Shown: one piece after another, positions 1 through 12,600 of the stretch
How positions within the stretch are numbered: the first letter of the stretch is position 1
Layout: every line of letters starts with the position of its first letter
Origin: Promerops cafer
Taxonomy: Eukaryota; Chordata; Aves; Passeriformes; Nectariniidae
Direction of reading: 5' to 3'
Length of the DNA: 64,000 nt
NCBI GenBank assembly: GCA_013398275.1
Contig: VZSE01005034.1
Coordinates: 1,818,173-1,882,172 of the forward strand
Position numbers and translations under genes: made by a program
Notes under the pieces: generated by a model
Database searches by the model: none
What the model saw: the letters and a program-made list of their open reading frames with translations, nothing else
What the model was told of the DNA's origin: nothing

Positions 1-1966
1 AACCCTGTCATGAGCTTTCCACCCGAAGGGGAGTTACTGATTCCTCCAGTACTATTTTTGAATCATCAAATGGTTCCAGGATTAGGGGCTTCACATGGCT
101 TCAGGATGAAATTTCACTGTGCTGTCACACTGGAGGATGCTGCTCATATACCAGTTTCCTCTGCTGGTCCACAAATTCAATAGGAGCAACACTCTACCCT
201 ACATTTGTCACCAAGTTAGCAATAACCTACTGTGTCCTTTTGTATCTGCCAACATCTCATTAAAGCAGCTCTGACAAGAGAAATTTTGGATGAATTGGCC
301 TACTTCCCTCATGCTTACAGTACCTAGCACTCTCCCTGGCACCCACTGTGAACAGCTCTGGGATCAGCTCAGAAGGAAATCTAAGCTCCAAAGAGGGCAT
401 TAGAATTTCATGCTGCATCTTTTCTGGTCAGTCTGGTTCTACATCTAGTGAAACTGCAATGTTCCTAAGAGTAGAAGGAAAACCATAACAAGGGTTCAGC
501 TGACAGTTCCAACACAGCAGGCATTGTGAAAACGTAGAATTTTGATACAATTTTGTCTCTTTTCCATTTTGTGTGACTTGTTTTACAAATTGTTTATTTC
601 TCTCCTAGCTCAGAGGGGTACATGGAAAGTTTTAAGCGAATTAGAAAACCAACTTAAATAAACACTGTTCATATTAATAATAATAAGTTGACAAGAGGCT
701 CAACATACCCAGCAATGTGCACTCACAGCCCAGAAAGCCAACTTTATCCTGGGCTACCACAAGAGGAGTGGCCAGCAGGCAAAGGAGGGATTCTGAACCA
801 TCTACTCTGCTCTCCTGAGACCCCACTGGAAGTCCTGCATCCAGCTATAGGGCTCCCAAGATGGGATGGACGTGGACCTGCTGTAGCAAGTCCAGAGAAG
901 GTCACACAGATGCTCAGAGGGATGGAGCACCTCTCCTTTGAGGAAAGGCTCAAACAGTTGTGGTTGTTCAGCCCAGAAGAAGAGAAAGCTCCAGGCAGAC
1001 CTTACAGCACCTTCCAGTACCTGAAGGGAGCCTAGAGGAAAGCTGGAGAGGGACTTTTTACAAGGACACGTAGAGACAGTACAAGGGGGAATAGCTTTAA
1101 ACTGAAAGAGTACATTTTGATAATAGGAAGACATTTTTTTACTGTGAAGATGGTGAGGCACTGGAACAGGCTGCCCAGAGCAGCTGTGGATTACCCATTC
1201 CTGGAGATGTTCAAGGCCAGCTGGATGGGGCTTTGAGCAACATGGTCTAGTGGGAGGCGTCCCTGCCCATGGCAGGGTGGTTGGAACCAGATGATCTTTA
1301 AGGTCCCTTCCAACCCAAACTATTTTATGATTTTATAAAAAATGTTATGATTAGCTGGAAGTGCTAAAAACCAAACCAGAAATGCTCTGAACTTCTAGGC
1401 CACATCATTCACGTAATATTGTTCATCAGGCTTTCAAGTGCTCTAATTGTATCACTGTATTTTCCCCCTGACAGGTTTTTATCCTTGATCCTGCAAAAAA
1501 TTACCTGGATAGACTGCTTACTCTTGGAAATCCCTCAGGCTGTGAATAAGGTTATTCAAAGAAAAACACATTACTCCACTGGCATTTGCTTGTGTTTGGT
1601 AAATAAGCACATTTACATAAACTTCAAATTACTTTAAAGCCAACCAGAAAGTCACCCTAAAACTAACACTTTGATGTATCACTGATACTACAGCTGAGGA
1701 CTTAACAGGAATAGGTAAAAATCAGTGACAAGAAGCCTACTGCTGCTGAAGCTGATGAAGAAATCCTCACCAACTTCTCCTGCAAACTTGAAGTGTCTAC
1801 AGCAGCAGTTATTGCTTGGAATTGACATACCAAAGTTACATGAAATTACTGGGGCACTTCTAATGTGCAGCTTGAGAAAAGGGAATTATTTTTTTTTTTC
1901 CCCCAGCCTTACTGAGCTCTGCTTTCCTGCACAGCTGCAGTAAACTTTGGTTGTGTTGCTTCTTAC
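1..1966 (-). other. PDLIM5: PDLIM5 intron after the LIM2 exon (partial)
   Basis: This is intron sequence. It begins on the minus strand with a GTAAGA donor next to the LIM2 exon and runs off the low end of the window. The exon or exons for LIM3 and the stop codon should follow below position 1; I looked for the conserved LIM3 cysteine pattern here and did not find it. The only recognisable content is a plus-strand CR1 fragment at about 690-1336. The rest is unremarkable AT-rich DNA. Confidence 0.85.
690..1336 (+). mobile_element. CR1 LINE fragment, 5'-truncated, 3' end intact
   Basis: This is a 3' portion of a CR1 retrotransposon, antisense to PDLIM5. It starts inside the reverse-transcriptase ORF, with a degraded stretch resembling the LNMSRQCA / QKAN / ILGC region. 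It then passes the MLRGMEHLSFEERLKQL motif typical of the CR1 ORF2 C-terminus and the QYLKGA region. After that comes the 3' UTR with the familiar 'gaggcactggaacaggctgcccag' type sequence, given here only in part (ggcactggaacaggctgccc). It ends in the CR1 tail 'ggtcccttccaaccc' followed by a degenerate ATTTTATGATTTTAT tail. Frameshifts and substitutions show that it is dead. Confidence 0.93.
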
Positions 1967-2087
1967 CCGTCTCACAGTAGGGATCACCGTCTTCTAAGTG
2001 GAAGACATTATTGCGGATGGGGTTATGACAGGCCACACACACGAAGCAGGAAACGTGCCAAGTTTGTTTCAAGGCATTTATTACTTC
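1967..2087 (-). CDS. PDLIM5: PDLIM5 exon: second half of LIM2
   Basis: This 121-bp internal exon starts after a CCACAG acceptor with GAA (EVINALK) and ends with one base of a split Asp codon before GTAAGA. It encodes EVINALKQTWHVSCFVC, then VACHNPIRNNVFHLEDGDP and YCET plus the D. It supplies the H-x2-C-x2-C-x2-C and final C-x2-D zinc ligands of LIM2. The first two ligands (CSKC) come from the preceding exon at 3112-3292. LIM domains of the Enigma family dock kinases and other partners onto actinin-bound complexes. The residues match mammalian PDLIM5 nearly one for one and differ from LDB3 (which has FGNSLFHMEDG) and PDLIM7, so the assignment within the family is firm. Substitutions such as HN for GK in ACGKPIRNN are lineage differences. 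Confidence 0.97.
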
Positions 2088-3111
2088 CTGTGGGGATTAG
2101 AAAAAGTGTTAGGAACACATTATTTTGGTGTGATGACTAGATTGTGGTAGCCATGCCTCCACACTTGATTCATTTCAAGAATACCTCGTTTCCTACTGCT
2201 GCTTTGAAAATACGTTGTGTACACAAGTTCTGCAATGTTAAACTGAATGAGGTGCTTTATTTATGGTACATCTCCTTATTTTTCATGAGCAATCCTTCAG
2301 GGTTTTTGGAAGGTTTGACATAGAGTTGGACAAATTTTAACAACTTGCTTGTTCAAATTCTTAATTTTAATCAGGATTTCACCCATAATGGACCCCTGAA
2401 ATAAGAAAAGCAGCATCTCTGCCTTCTCTTGAAGTTCATGAAGAGTTAATCAAGACATCACACAGAAAATTAGGACTGCTCTGTGTCATTTTGGAAGATG
2501 CTATAGTGCCAAATATGACTTGAGAACTGTGCTGCCAGAGCCCTGCATGACCCCAGTTACTCAAGAATGCAGACACATTGCTGTCTGCAGCGAAACAGCA
2601 GCCGATCAGCTGGCAGGCTCAGATGAGCAATACCAGCGCCCAGCAGGATAACGCATCTTTCCATCATCCACATTAACACTGGGAATATTTCAGTACTTCT
2701 CACCTAGCAAGCACTGTGTTCTTAATGCTCAGCTCACCTAAGGAGGATTTTTTCTTTTTACTTCCCTCCCCCACTTTCCCTTTCCCATTCTGTAAAAAGC
2801 TGCCAATTAAAAACATTTTGCTCAGGAAAATTTGGTAATCACAACAGCTACAGAACAGCTTCATGAAAACAGTAGCTGAGCTTAGAAGAGCCAAGGAGAC
2901 TACAGCACCTTTTCTCAAAGAGATTGAAAAGGTTCAACATTAGAAGAGCCAAAGCCATATTTTGTATGTGATGGGAGCTGAAAAGGTGTGTCAAGCGTAT
3001 GTTTGAAAGAATGCAGACTGGGCCAGGTAAAATGAAATTTCATAGCAGAGAAGCACTGAACACTGTGATTATTGTTCCCACCAAAAACCAGGCCACTTGC
3101 TGGTCACTTAC
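2088..3111 (-). other. PDLIM5: PDLIM5 intron between the two LIM2 exons
   Basis: This 1,024-bp intron has a GTAAGTG donor at 3111 and a CCCCACAG acceptor at 2088. It is phase 0, falling between ...KILG and EVIN.... No repeat or other element is recognisable. A T-rich stretch lies near 2750. Confidence 0.9.
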
Positions 3112-3292
3112 CCCAAGGATCTTCCTCTGGCACTTAGAACATTCAGGGGCAAAGAACTTCTCATAGCAGACCTCACAATACAGCATCCCTTTCTCTTCCA
3201 CAAATCCTATGTATGCCATGGAGGTTTTGCAGTGGGCACAATTAAACTCCTCTGGATGCCATGATTTTCCCAAAGCCACCAAGAAGGGTCCT
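3112..3292 (-). CDS. PDLIM5: PDLIM5 exon: end of LIM1 and start of LIM2
   Basis: This 181-bp internal exon has a CTAATCAG acceptor and a GTAAGTG donor. Its first base A completes an AGA Arg codon begun in the 9470-9644 exon. Sixty full codons follow, from GPFLVALGKSWHPEEFNC through YCEVCYEKFFAPEC to CSKCQRKILG. It carries the LIM1 His (SWH), the Cys pair FNCAHC, the closing pair YCEVC, and the first LIM2 pair CSKC. In LIM1 the usual H-x2-C position reads HPEE. This Glu-for-Cys change is shared by the Enigma family and is not a defect. The match to PDLIM5 (for example MAYIGFVEEKG) is essentially family-identical. Confidence 0.98.
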
Positions 3293-4368
3293 CTGATTAG
3301 AAAGAAGAGATATTGTCAGTAAATGCACCTGGGCTGGCTCCTGCAAAAGGTGTTAATGGATTTATCTGCAATAGCTCTGTGCCATTACTACACTGTTCAC
3401 ACACATACATTGCTCCATCCCTCTTTCCTCCTACAGGCTCTAAGAAAGCTCCAAGTGTTGACTGTATCCATCTCCATTGAACTCTCTCCTAGAAATGCCC
3501 ACCCACAATAAACACTAATTCTTTTCACTTCATTGCATTTCAGAAATCTTATTTTAGAACTACATTAAATACAGCACAGAAGTGTCTGCTAGGGAAGTGA
3601 AGAAGAATGTTTCCAATTCCATCTACTGCAAAGAGATATTTGATTCAGTGACATGATCAGCTCTCCTGTAGTCTGCATTCATATTGAGACTACAAATATA
3701 AGTAGACTTGACCCCACTAGAAGCAGAAAACATCAGTTTCTTCTGAGACAAAAATTCAATCACTGTCCCTATCCAACATGTTTCTTACAGGATAATCCAT
3801 CCTAGTTACAGAGGATGTTTTTGGTATTAAAATAGGTCAATTTTTTCCCAAACACGTAGCTTCCTCTATCATTTGCAAATGCAAAATAACTATAGTTTTA
3901 ATAGCATTTATCTGGTTAATTCAATGCAGTTAATAGAAATTTATCCATTGTTCAGTCAACAAAAAATTCTCAGTTTGTAACTCATGAATCCCAGGTATAT
4001 ATCATTGTCTCTATATTCATCTGAAAATATATTCAGCATGCTAATCTCTTTAGTGAACATAATTACTTTAAAGAGGTGCCTCCAAGGTCCCACCAACACT
4101 CAACCTTCCAGAATTTAGGTTTCAGATGAACTTTGTGGTTCAAGTTCATCTCCCTCACCAGATTTCCTGTTTTTCCAGCACCAATAAAGATGTAATTCTT
4201 TCAAGTAGTGCTTAATTTCTTTTTTCTGATCTAATACTGCACTAAAAAAACCCGGAAAGGTACTAATATGACCACCTGCTGCTAAACATATTTTTGGAAA
4301 TCAATTTTTGTGTAAGATTTTCATATGAACAAAGAAACAGCAAAAAGAAAAAAAAAACAAACAGAAAC

Positions 4369-4395
4369 CACACACACACACACACCCCCCCCCCC
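4369..4395. repeat. (CA)8 microsatellite followed by C11 tract
   Basis: Eight CA units run directly into eleven C residues, preceded by an A-rich run at about 4345-4365. This is a simple-sequence tract inside a PDLIM5 intron and is likely length-polymorphic. Confidence 0.9.
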
Positions 4396-7300
4396 AGTCC
4401 ACCTTGAAATTTGCTTATGTTGACTCTAAAATGGAAATACAAGTAGGCTGAGGACAGAGGGCAACTTCATCAAGGATAGAGTGTAAAGACTGTCATTTCT
4501 CTTCCACATTTCCTCTGGCGATGCTATGTATTTTCAGCAGGATGAGAATTCAAAGACAAGGGACTCAAACAGATTTAGGATAGACTCAAAAATTTAGGGT
4601 AACTCAAAGACCTTGTAAGATGATGAACATACTTAATCTGGGCCAGTTTCTTCTACTGGAGGGAAAGCAGTGAAAAAGGGCTCCTGAAGAGAAGCCTGTA
4701 GTTCTTTAAGGAGGGAGCTGGGGCTGAGCACAGCTCTCCGGCCCCTCTCCCAGCGGATGCCTGAGCAGTGCAAACACTGACCTAACCCGATACCTCCCAC
4801 TGCTCTACAAGCACCTTTTTACATCAATGCCCTCTCAGTTATGTACTGATCAAACAATACAAGCCCTTATGTACAACAAAGTGCCCTCAGAGCGCCGTGT
4901 CAGCAGAGGCTAATTTAACAGGTTCATTAACACGGGGCTGACACTAAAGACGCTCTCCCGGATCCAGGTAGGATTGAGTTTCTGGCCATCTGCACTGAAA
5001 TGACAGGCTCAGCTCTGCAATGGGAAGCAGGCATGCTAGCAACAGGAGGAGAAGGAATTTTCACATCTGCTGCATTTAGCTCTCCAGAGTTTACAGCCCT
5101 GACATGTTGAGGCCAGCCGCTCAGGACCGTGCGCAGGAACGCAGATAGACCAGGAACAGCCTGAGTGCACCTATGGAGTTCCTCTCCCAAAGCCCCCAGA
5201 CAGCTGGGGCTGTGCCCTGCACAATGTCTATGAGGTGTTCCATTAGTGCACTGGGTCCCTGTGCACACATGTCCAGAAAAACACTTTCCAAATACAATTT
5301 TACTTTCAATCAGGCTGCCGTTTAAACATGTCAAACTGATACTGCAGCTTAATGATACCTGCAACTTAAAAGCTGCCCCAAAGCATATGGAAGGAAAAAA
5401 AAGGAAAAAAAAAATACCTGCCATGTAAAGTACACTAAAACATGATATTCAGAACTTGGAGGTGTTCCCAGTCTCTGCATAATTTTGCCATCAAAATGAT
5501 AGCTTCCAGTAATGCAAGGTATTTATTTCCTCTATTAATTTGGAAAGGACTTTAAAGTCCCAATTTGAGTAAGGGGGCAGGATGCCCACACTCACACAAT
5601 GTGACAGAAGTAGCTAGCGGGATACAGTACTAGGAAGACGGCTGTAGATGGCTTCATCCTTCATTTCTTCCCCATTTAAAATACAAGCAACCATTTAAAA
5701 AGAAAACCAATTAAAATCCCACATGCCTCTGTCAACCAGAACATATTTGTAAAAGTAGTGCTAAAGACTCACTTTCCTACTGTCCAAATGGGATACGGGA
5801 TGACCCAACTGACAACAGTTGGCTATGAATGTGCCTCTACCCCAGGCTACTTTGACATGCTGAGCATTTCTGAACTAATTTCTGGCATCACCACCTAGAC
5901 CACGTGTACAGAACTCAGAGATGAAAACGAATTAGTCATTTACTTATTATTTTTTGGAAAGAGATTCTGATTGATTTACAGGAGTATTTGCAGAATCTAA
6001 TGCTCCAAAGGGTCACCAGGTATATGATTTTAGTAGTCACCTCAGACATCTGGGTTCTGCATGTAACAATGATATTGGGGCAAAATGAAAGGAGAAGTGA
6101 GCAACATAGGAAACATAACTGCAATTTCAATGACTTAACACTCTTAACTGAACAGAACCTTCATCAGTATGATTGTGAGGTATTATATTAGTACACTAGT
6201 AATTTAGTTTCTCATGTGACTTGTATTATGATAGTAAGCCAGAACTGAAATTTGGTGGTAAAGACATCAAAAAGGCTTTTCACATCTGCTAGGAAGGCCA
6301 ATCACTTCACAGTTAACCATACAGCAGTTCTACATTCTTGGAAGTTACTACTTCTCCTCCCCTGAAAATGCCACAGTATACAATTTGTGTATAGGAGGTG
6401 CTTAAGGGAAGCACCATTGGTACTTTTTGCCTTTAAAAACAATTAAGCTTTATGAAAAGGTGACAAAGCCAAATCATCATTCACAGCAGACATGCCAAAG
6501 AGTATGTTCCCAATGGCAATCCAGAGAAAACACATTTGGACTTCAAAGGAAGAGCCAACTCTGCAGTGCAGAACTTGGTAAGGCTGTCTGGGAACCAGAA
6601 ACCTTTATCAGGAAATGCCAGAAGTCTGCCAGAATGTCACAGCAAGTAGATCAAGAGAAATTTAGTTCGCCTCCAGCTTTGATTCTTTTAGACATGGAAA
6701 GAAAAGTTTACTTAATGAAGCTTTGGAAAAAACTGGAACCTCAGACAATCACTGTGAATAATTGAAGATATATTAAAAAGTTATAAGGTGTCTCTAAGAA
6801 AGGTTTTGGCTCATCCAGCCATGGTTATTCTATGCCTGAGTGTAAAGTAACCAACTCCAGAAAGCATTTTGGCTTCAAAACAGATGTACAATGCAATGCC
6901 ATTTGATCCTCCTCCTAGCTTTTCATAGGTAAAGCTACCACTGAGGGCATGAAGTGTAATTATGCTAAAACTTGAACTCTAAATGCCATTGCAGTCTTCT
7001 ACATCCACTGTATGCTGTGAACATGAGGCATATTTGGCATTAATTAATGCACATCAACTCATCTCAGAACACTTGCTTTTAATAATTCAGCAGGCATTTA
7101 ACATATGAAGAAATATAAGGATTTAAACACCAACAGCAAATTACAAAGAAGTCAGATGTGGGTACCAATTACTATTCATGAAAAGGTGTCACTTACAAGA
7201 GGTGACAATGGCTTAAGTACAGTCAAGTGGGGCCTCTGCAGTTTGTCCTCAGTTATTCACTAGGAAGTAAACGTTGCTCCACAGACCAATACACTACCCT

Positions 7301-8715
7301 ACTTAGAGGGCAGCAGCTCATCTCTTTTTCAAATTGTGATCAAAACAGGGGAGTGGGGAGTAGCAGAAAGTGATTTAAGGGCCAAGAGGAGAGGGCAACT
7401 GCCCAGGACTGACCCCACAGCACAGAGCACCAGCACATCCTGATAAACCACAACTGCTGTAAAAGGCAATGAAGTCTCTTGTATGAAAGATGCAGCATAT
7501 AGTGCACTTTGTGTTTGGTTTAAAACTAAAATAACAGTACAAAAAAGAAAGTGAATGGTTTCTTGCATGTTATTTACTAGACACAAATCCAAATCCCAGA
7601 GAACAAAAAGGATAGAATACTAAAGACAGACAGAATTATTATATAGGTCAAACTCTTCAAGGAATCAGATGAATCTCATCCCCCAAAAAAGTACGCCTTT
7701 TCTGATATTAATCTTTGATTTTACAATGAAGCAAAAAACACTGGATTAAGATGCATAAGTGCACCTGTGTTGGGAATGTGTGTATTTTCTATTGCTTCAA
7801 GGAGGTTAGGTTCATATATTTTTATTTCCTTGACGTATGTAGTGGAAGTAGGAATAACTTTTCCAAAACATCACAGATACATTACTAAAGAGTCTTCTAA
7901 AATTAACCCAGTGCTAACTGAACTGGTAGTGAACTACCACAACAGAAATCTCATGGAAGCAAACAAGCTGGACTCAGTTCATCCCTAAAGATCAAGTGAT
8001 TTGCATTGGCTTGTTCTGATGTAGAATCCAAGCCAGTGTGCAAGAGGCTAAAAAAACCCATGGTAGAAAGGCTGATTTTCTATTATAATGAATGAAAATT
8101 ATACAGCTTATGGAGTTCCTCATTTTTTAGAACTTTCTAATCAAAAAAGTCTCTTTCTTTAATCATGGCAAAACATAATGCAGTCTCTCTTATTTTGACC
8201 ACTGAAAACATGGAATATAGATAAATAAATTAAAAAATACTATTAAAAAACCATTACTTTCCCCTTGTAGTTCAAAAATACAAATGACTGAATAAGTAAA
8301 AAGAAAACACTTTTGAAGAATGCATTTCTTTCAATAATCCTAGGAGATTTCTATTTTAGGGAAGAAATAAAGTGAAAGGTGGACAAAAATGAGGATGATT
8401 TGCACACTGGCAACAAAAGCAATTACAATTCCCTGAATGAGACAATCATGACTAATTGTCAGAAATCACTGACTGAACAATGCAACCCAGATTCAATTCT
8501 TCCTCCATACAAAATTCTGGCTAATGGTAGGATATCTTATGGGATCAGCAGACCTTATTTAACTTAATCACTTTGGCAAACTTGTGTTTGTGTTGCTTAA
8601 TGTTTTCTACCCATGTCATACAAGACACAGACAATAGGTACCATAATGTCCAAAGGCCAGAGAGCCCATCAAAGAGCTTGAAATCCAGCAATATAAGAAA
8701 TTATTATCAATCCAA

Positions 8716-9450
8716 TCCTAAGGGGTAAGGTCCTCCCTGAGCCTCCTTTTCTCCAGGCTGAATACCCCCAGCTCCCTCAGCTGCTCCTCATAGGATCTGT
8801 GCTCCAGATCCTTCCCCAGCTCTGCTGCCTTTCTCTGGACATGCTCCAGCACCTCAATGTCCTTCTTGTACTGAGCAGCCCACAACTGGACACAGGATTT
8901 GAGATGTGGTCTCCAGTGCCGAGTACAGGGGGACAATCACTGCCCTGGTCCTGCTGGTCACAATGTTGCTGATATAGGCCAGGGTGCCACTGGCCTTCTT
9001 GGCTACCTGGGCACACTGATGGCTCATGTTCAGCTGCTGTTGACCAGCATCCCCAGGTCCTTTTCGGCCAGGCGGCTTTCCAGCCACTCTGCCCCAGCCT
9101 GTAGTGATGCCTGGGGTTGTTGTGACCCAAGTGAAAGACACAGGACTTTGCTTCGTTGAACCTCATAAAAATGACCTCAGCCCATTGATCCAGCCTGTCC
9201 AGATCCCTCTGCAGGGCCCTCCCACACTCCAGTAGAGCAACACTCCTGCCCAACTTAGTCACCTGCAAGTGTGACTTACTGTGCCCTTGATCCCAGCCTG
9301 GATCACTGATAAAGATATTAAGCAGGACGTGCTCCAGTACTGAGCCTGGGGAGCACCCTGGTGACCAGTCACCAAATGGATTTTGCTCCAGTCATCACCA
9401 CTCTCTGGGCCTGGCCATACAGCCAATTCTGCACACCCCAAAGAGTGCCC
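8716..9450 (-). mobile_element. CR1 LINE fragment, truncated at both ends
   Basis: On the minus strand, in the same orientation as PDLIM5, this is a decayed piece of CR1 ORF2. It begins near the reverse-transcriptase segment WLYGQAQRV. It passes through FNEAKSCVFHLGHNNPRHHY, RLGQ, LNMSHQCAQVAKKASGTLAY, IVTSRTRAVIVPLYSAL and EVLEHVQRKAAELG, and then EEQLRELGVFSLEKRRLRED near 8730. These motifs are spread over several frames, so it is not functional. The CR1 3' UTR and terminal octamer-like repeat are missing, unlike a normal CR1 insertion, which keeps its 3' end. The 5' boundary is within about 20 bp of the LIM1 splice donor at 9469. Confidence 0.92.
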
Positions 9451-9469
9451 CCAGCAAGCAGATACACAC

Positions 9470-9644
9470 CTAATGACCTGGTTACAGTGTGCACACATGG
9501 GAGTGCGCTTCCCCGCTGGAATATGCTCCGCCCGCTGAACCAACGTGTCCTGCTCATTCAGTTGAGGTGTTGTTGCAGCTTTTTCACTTGGGGCAGTTGT
9601 TCCAGGTGATTTAATACTGTTTGATGTCCATCCACTGACAGGAG
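9470..9644 (-). CDS. PDLIM5: PDLIM5 exon: pre-LIM linker and start of LIM1
   Basis: This 175-bp internal exon follows a TTTTTTCCCCAG acceptor and ends with the first two bases of a split Arg codon before GTGTGT. It encodes a Ser/Thr/Pro-rich linker (PVSGWTSNSIKSPGTTAPSE...). Next comes the conserved segment EQDTLVQRAEHIPAGKRTPM, followed by CAHCNQVI, which holds the first zinc-ligand pair of LIM1. The C-terminal half is nearly identical to mammalian PDLIM5, while the linker has diverged. Phase agrees on both sides: it receives one base (G) from the 21477-21640 exon and hands on AG to the 3112-3292 exon. Confidence 0.97.
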
Positions 9645-12600
9645 CTGGGGAAAAAACACCAAAAGCATTTAGAGGACTATCTTTCAGTACCAAGTAAATT
9701 CACTCGGAATACAAGCAACCAACAGCATTTGCTTAACATCATTATTCAGTGTATACCTGTGTCCTTAAAGGAGCATATTAAAGAGCACTCATTTTCCCCT
9801 CCTTCCCCAGTTACCAAGAAAGTCCTACCTACTTTATGAAATCTCTGTGAAATAGCACAGAATGGTTTTGGCTAACTTGGAGAGGTAGTGGACAAATTTT
9901 AACATGTTGAAAAAGTTAGGTAAAAGAATATACAACCTGTGAACGCATTATTTTGTTTTAGATACAAAAGCTGAAGCCAAGAACATCAGTATAGGAACAG
10001 AGGCAGGAGAAAATGACATACCTACTCAAAAAATTTCACAGTGAGTGCAATAGATCATACATCATTACTAACATGTTAAACAAGAAAAAACATTCAATAC
10101 AACATGTGTAGGAATTTAAACTATAATACTGTATAAGCAAAATTTGTTTCTACATTGAAATTAAACATTGGTCTAGATCAGTGGATTCTGCCAATCTGAA
10201 GCACTCAAAGGTCATGTTCACATCCTCCTTATAGAAGTATGACACAAATAAAACCCTGACATTTTCAGAAATGTATACGCTACACACTTCCATGTGTACT
10301 CAGGGTTTTAGAGTTGGAGAACAGACATAAGCTTTTATGGAGTTTGAAAAATGCACTTACAAAAATGAAAGGCACAAATGATGCTGTTGTAGGGGTAGTG
10401 AAGAAACAAATAATCCTCTGCTTTTCTTTTCCCTCTATTGATGTATGTACCTTGGTAACGTACAAGCTACAACAACATGGGTTTATGGGAGCAGTTATTC
10501 CTGTCAAGAGGAGGTATCTTTCTTTTACAAGTACATTATAAAAAAGCCCACATTTCCATAGCCTTTTGTTTGCAACCACAGGCAAAAGAAACCTGGAGTG
10601 TTTACTTGGTGCCCTGTCTTTAGTGCAGCCTTGCTAAACCTTGTAAATCAAAGAGTGAAATTAAGACCTGAGTGGAAACTCAGAGACAAACAACCAAGCA
10701 ATGACCAAGACATCGGACAGTGCAGAATGATGCTTCTGCTGCAAAGATGCAGCTCTCCAACACCAAGGTCAAGGCATGGGTGTGTAGCTTTGCAAAAAAA
10801 CTAGTGCGTGGAGCTGTTAATCTTTGTGCTATTCATTCTCTCTTGTTTTTCATATCTTCCAGAGAAAAAATGAAAAATTGTTTCTCTTCATCTCCCTTAA
10901 CGTAATGCTGATCAGCGTCTGTCCTACGAGAAATTGCAAGTACCTTCCAGGCAAAACATTGCATTCCCTGCTGAAAAAGAAGTGCCACACTAATTCACAG
11001 AAAAGGTAGATTTAAGCAACACTGAATCCACAGAAAATCCAACATAAATGCCAATATTGTGCTATTTACAGAATATAGCCAAGCACTACACAGTTTAATC
11101 AAAATATTGCCATGAACTTTAGCAACCCCCTCCTCTACTCACATGTAGGCCGACACATCTGGAAGAGAAATCCTGTTTAACACCAATGCTTTTGTACTGT
11201 AATTAGACTTGGTATTAACCTGCTGATATGGGCTCAATACCTGCCTTTGCTTACTCTTTCTGTGTATGAAGAAGAAATATACTCCTATATCTTTTTTTTT
11301 TGTTGTTTAAGTGGTTAGTTTAAAAAAATTTATCATATCAGGTCATTTCAAGACTGACATATTTTTGGATCCTTTTCAGAACCTGATGTAGCAAAAAGTG
11401 TAACAATTCATAAAGGTTGCTTTTTTTAGTTTTATTTCTTTTTTCTTTTTAAAAACAAGACTATATTTCATGTATAATTAATGAATTTTCAATATCTTGA
11501 AAAAATAACATTTTTATTCTTGAAACATTCAACATTCCTGAGTGGAAAGAACTTAGAAATAGAGGCACTTGATCTTGAACAAGTCACTCTGCTACTGTAG
11601 CTCACTTTAGATTATAAATGTCTGCTAAGCTGAAAACCTAGGAAGAGATAAAAATGAAAAAGGTGGCAGAACAGCTTTGAAGACATGAACAAAAGTGGTG
11701 TTGATTAATAGCACTTTCCTCCTCTGTTATCACACATGGTTTTTCAATTTTCAGATCCCATTTCATGAGAAGACAGGACTACACACTAAACCTAAATCTG
11801 TTTGAAGACTGCTTTTGTCATAAATCAAATTGCTGCACAGCTCCCAGTGTATTGCTAATTTCTGTTTGGGTTATCTACTGAATCCCAAAGCCCATTCAGA
11901 CACATCAGCTGTGTCATTTGCACTGTGTAGTTAAGAAAAGTCTTTCTGCTTGCTTAAGGGGGGAAAAAAAAAGCACAAACATCACAATTGCTCCCTTTTC
12001 TTTGGTCTCATTACAACTTTCATTGCTGCTGTTTTTATGAATGATGCTTTTCTGAGCACTACCTAACTTCAAAGTTACAAGTGGCCAGAGGAGAATTCAT
12101 CTACATAAACCTTCTCTACAAAGCTGTTAGATCAGTCATTTCTAAGTTATTTGAAGCACTAAAAAGTGAGAGAAGGAGATAGTCCATCATGTTATAACAA
12201 AAACTCTCTTTTAAGCAAAACATAATAGAAACCACACAAACTAATACTGTTAGCAAGAGCTGTGACCTGAGCAAAGCCAAGATGGGCTTTTGGTGTTGAG
12301 GAAGCTCCCTGCCCATGCTCCCAATTTGTGCCCACAGCATTCTCACAAGGATTCTCTTTCTCTTTGCTGGTAATCACATTAAGACCTTGTTGGTCTTGCA
12401 CAGTCTCATTCCCCTCTACTCCTGTTCTGAAGTGGACTCAAGCTTCTTTCAGTTCAGATGTTTCTTCCTAAAGAAGAGGAGTCAGTCTGCTTCCTTTGCC
12501 TTCAGATCCATACTCTTATTAAAGAAAATACACCAGTAAAGCACTGTAATATCTATATCTATATCAAATACCTTATTTGATATACTAGCTTCTTTGTAAA

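Larger units (their letters stand above)
3293..9469 (-). other. PDLIM5: PDLIM5 intron within LIM1
   Basis: This 6.2-kb intron splits the Arg codon of the LIM1 motif NQVIR-GPFL. The donor on the exon side is GTGTGT, which lacks the usual +3 to +5 AAG, and the acceptor is CTAATCAG. A sense-oriented CR1 fragment occupies about 8716-9450. A (CA)8-C11 microsatellite lies at 4369-4395. Apart from these I see only unassigned AT-rich DNA. Confidence 0.88.

Noticed and set aside
1..1966. Search for the LIM3 and stop-codon exon
   Set aside because: The CHGCEFPIEAGD and WHDTCFVC patterns are absent, and the only structured element is CR1.
8718..9268. Several open frames with reverse-transcriptase-like residues
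   Set aside because: They are pieces of one frameshifted CR1 ORF2 remnant, reported as a mobile element and not as a gene.
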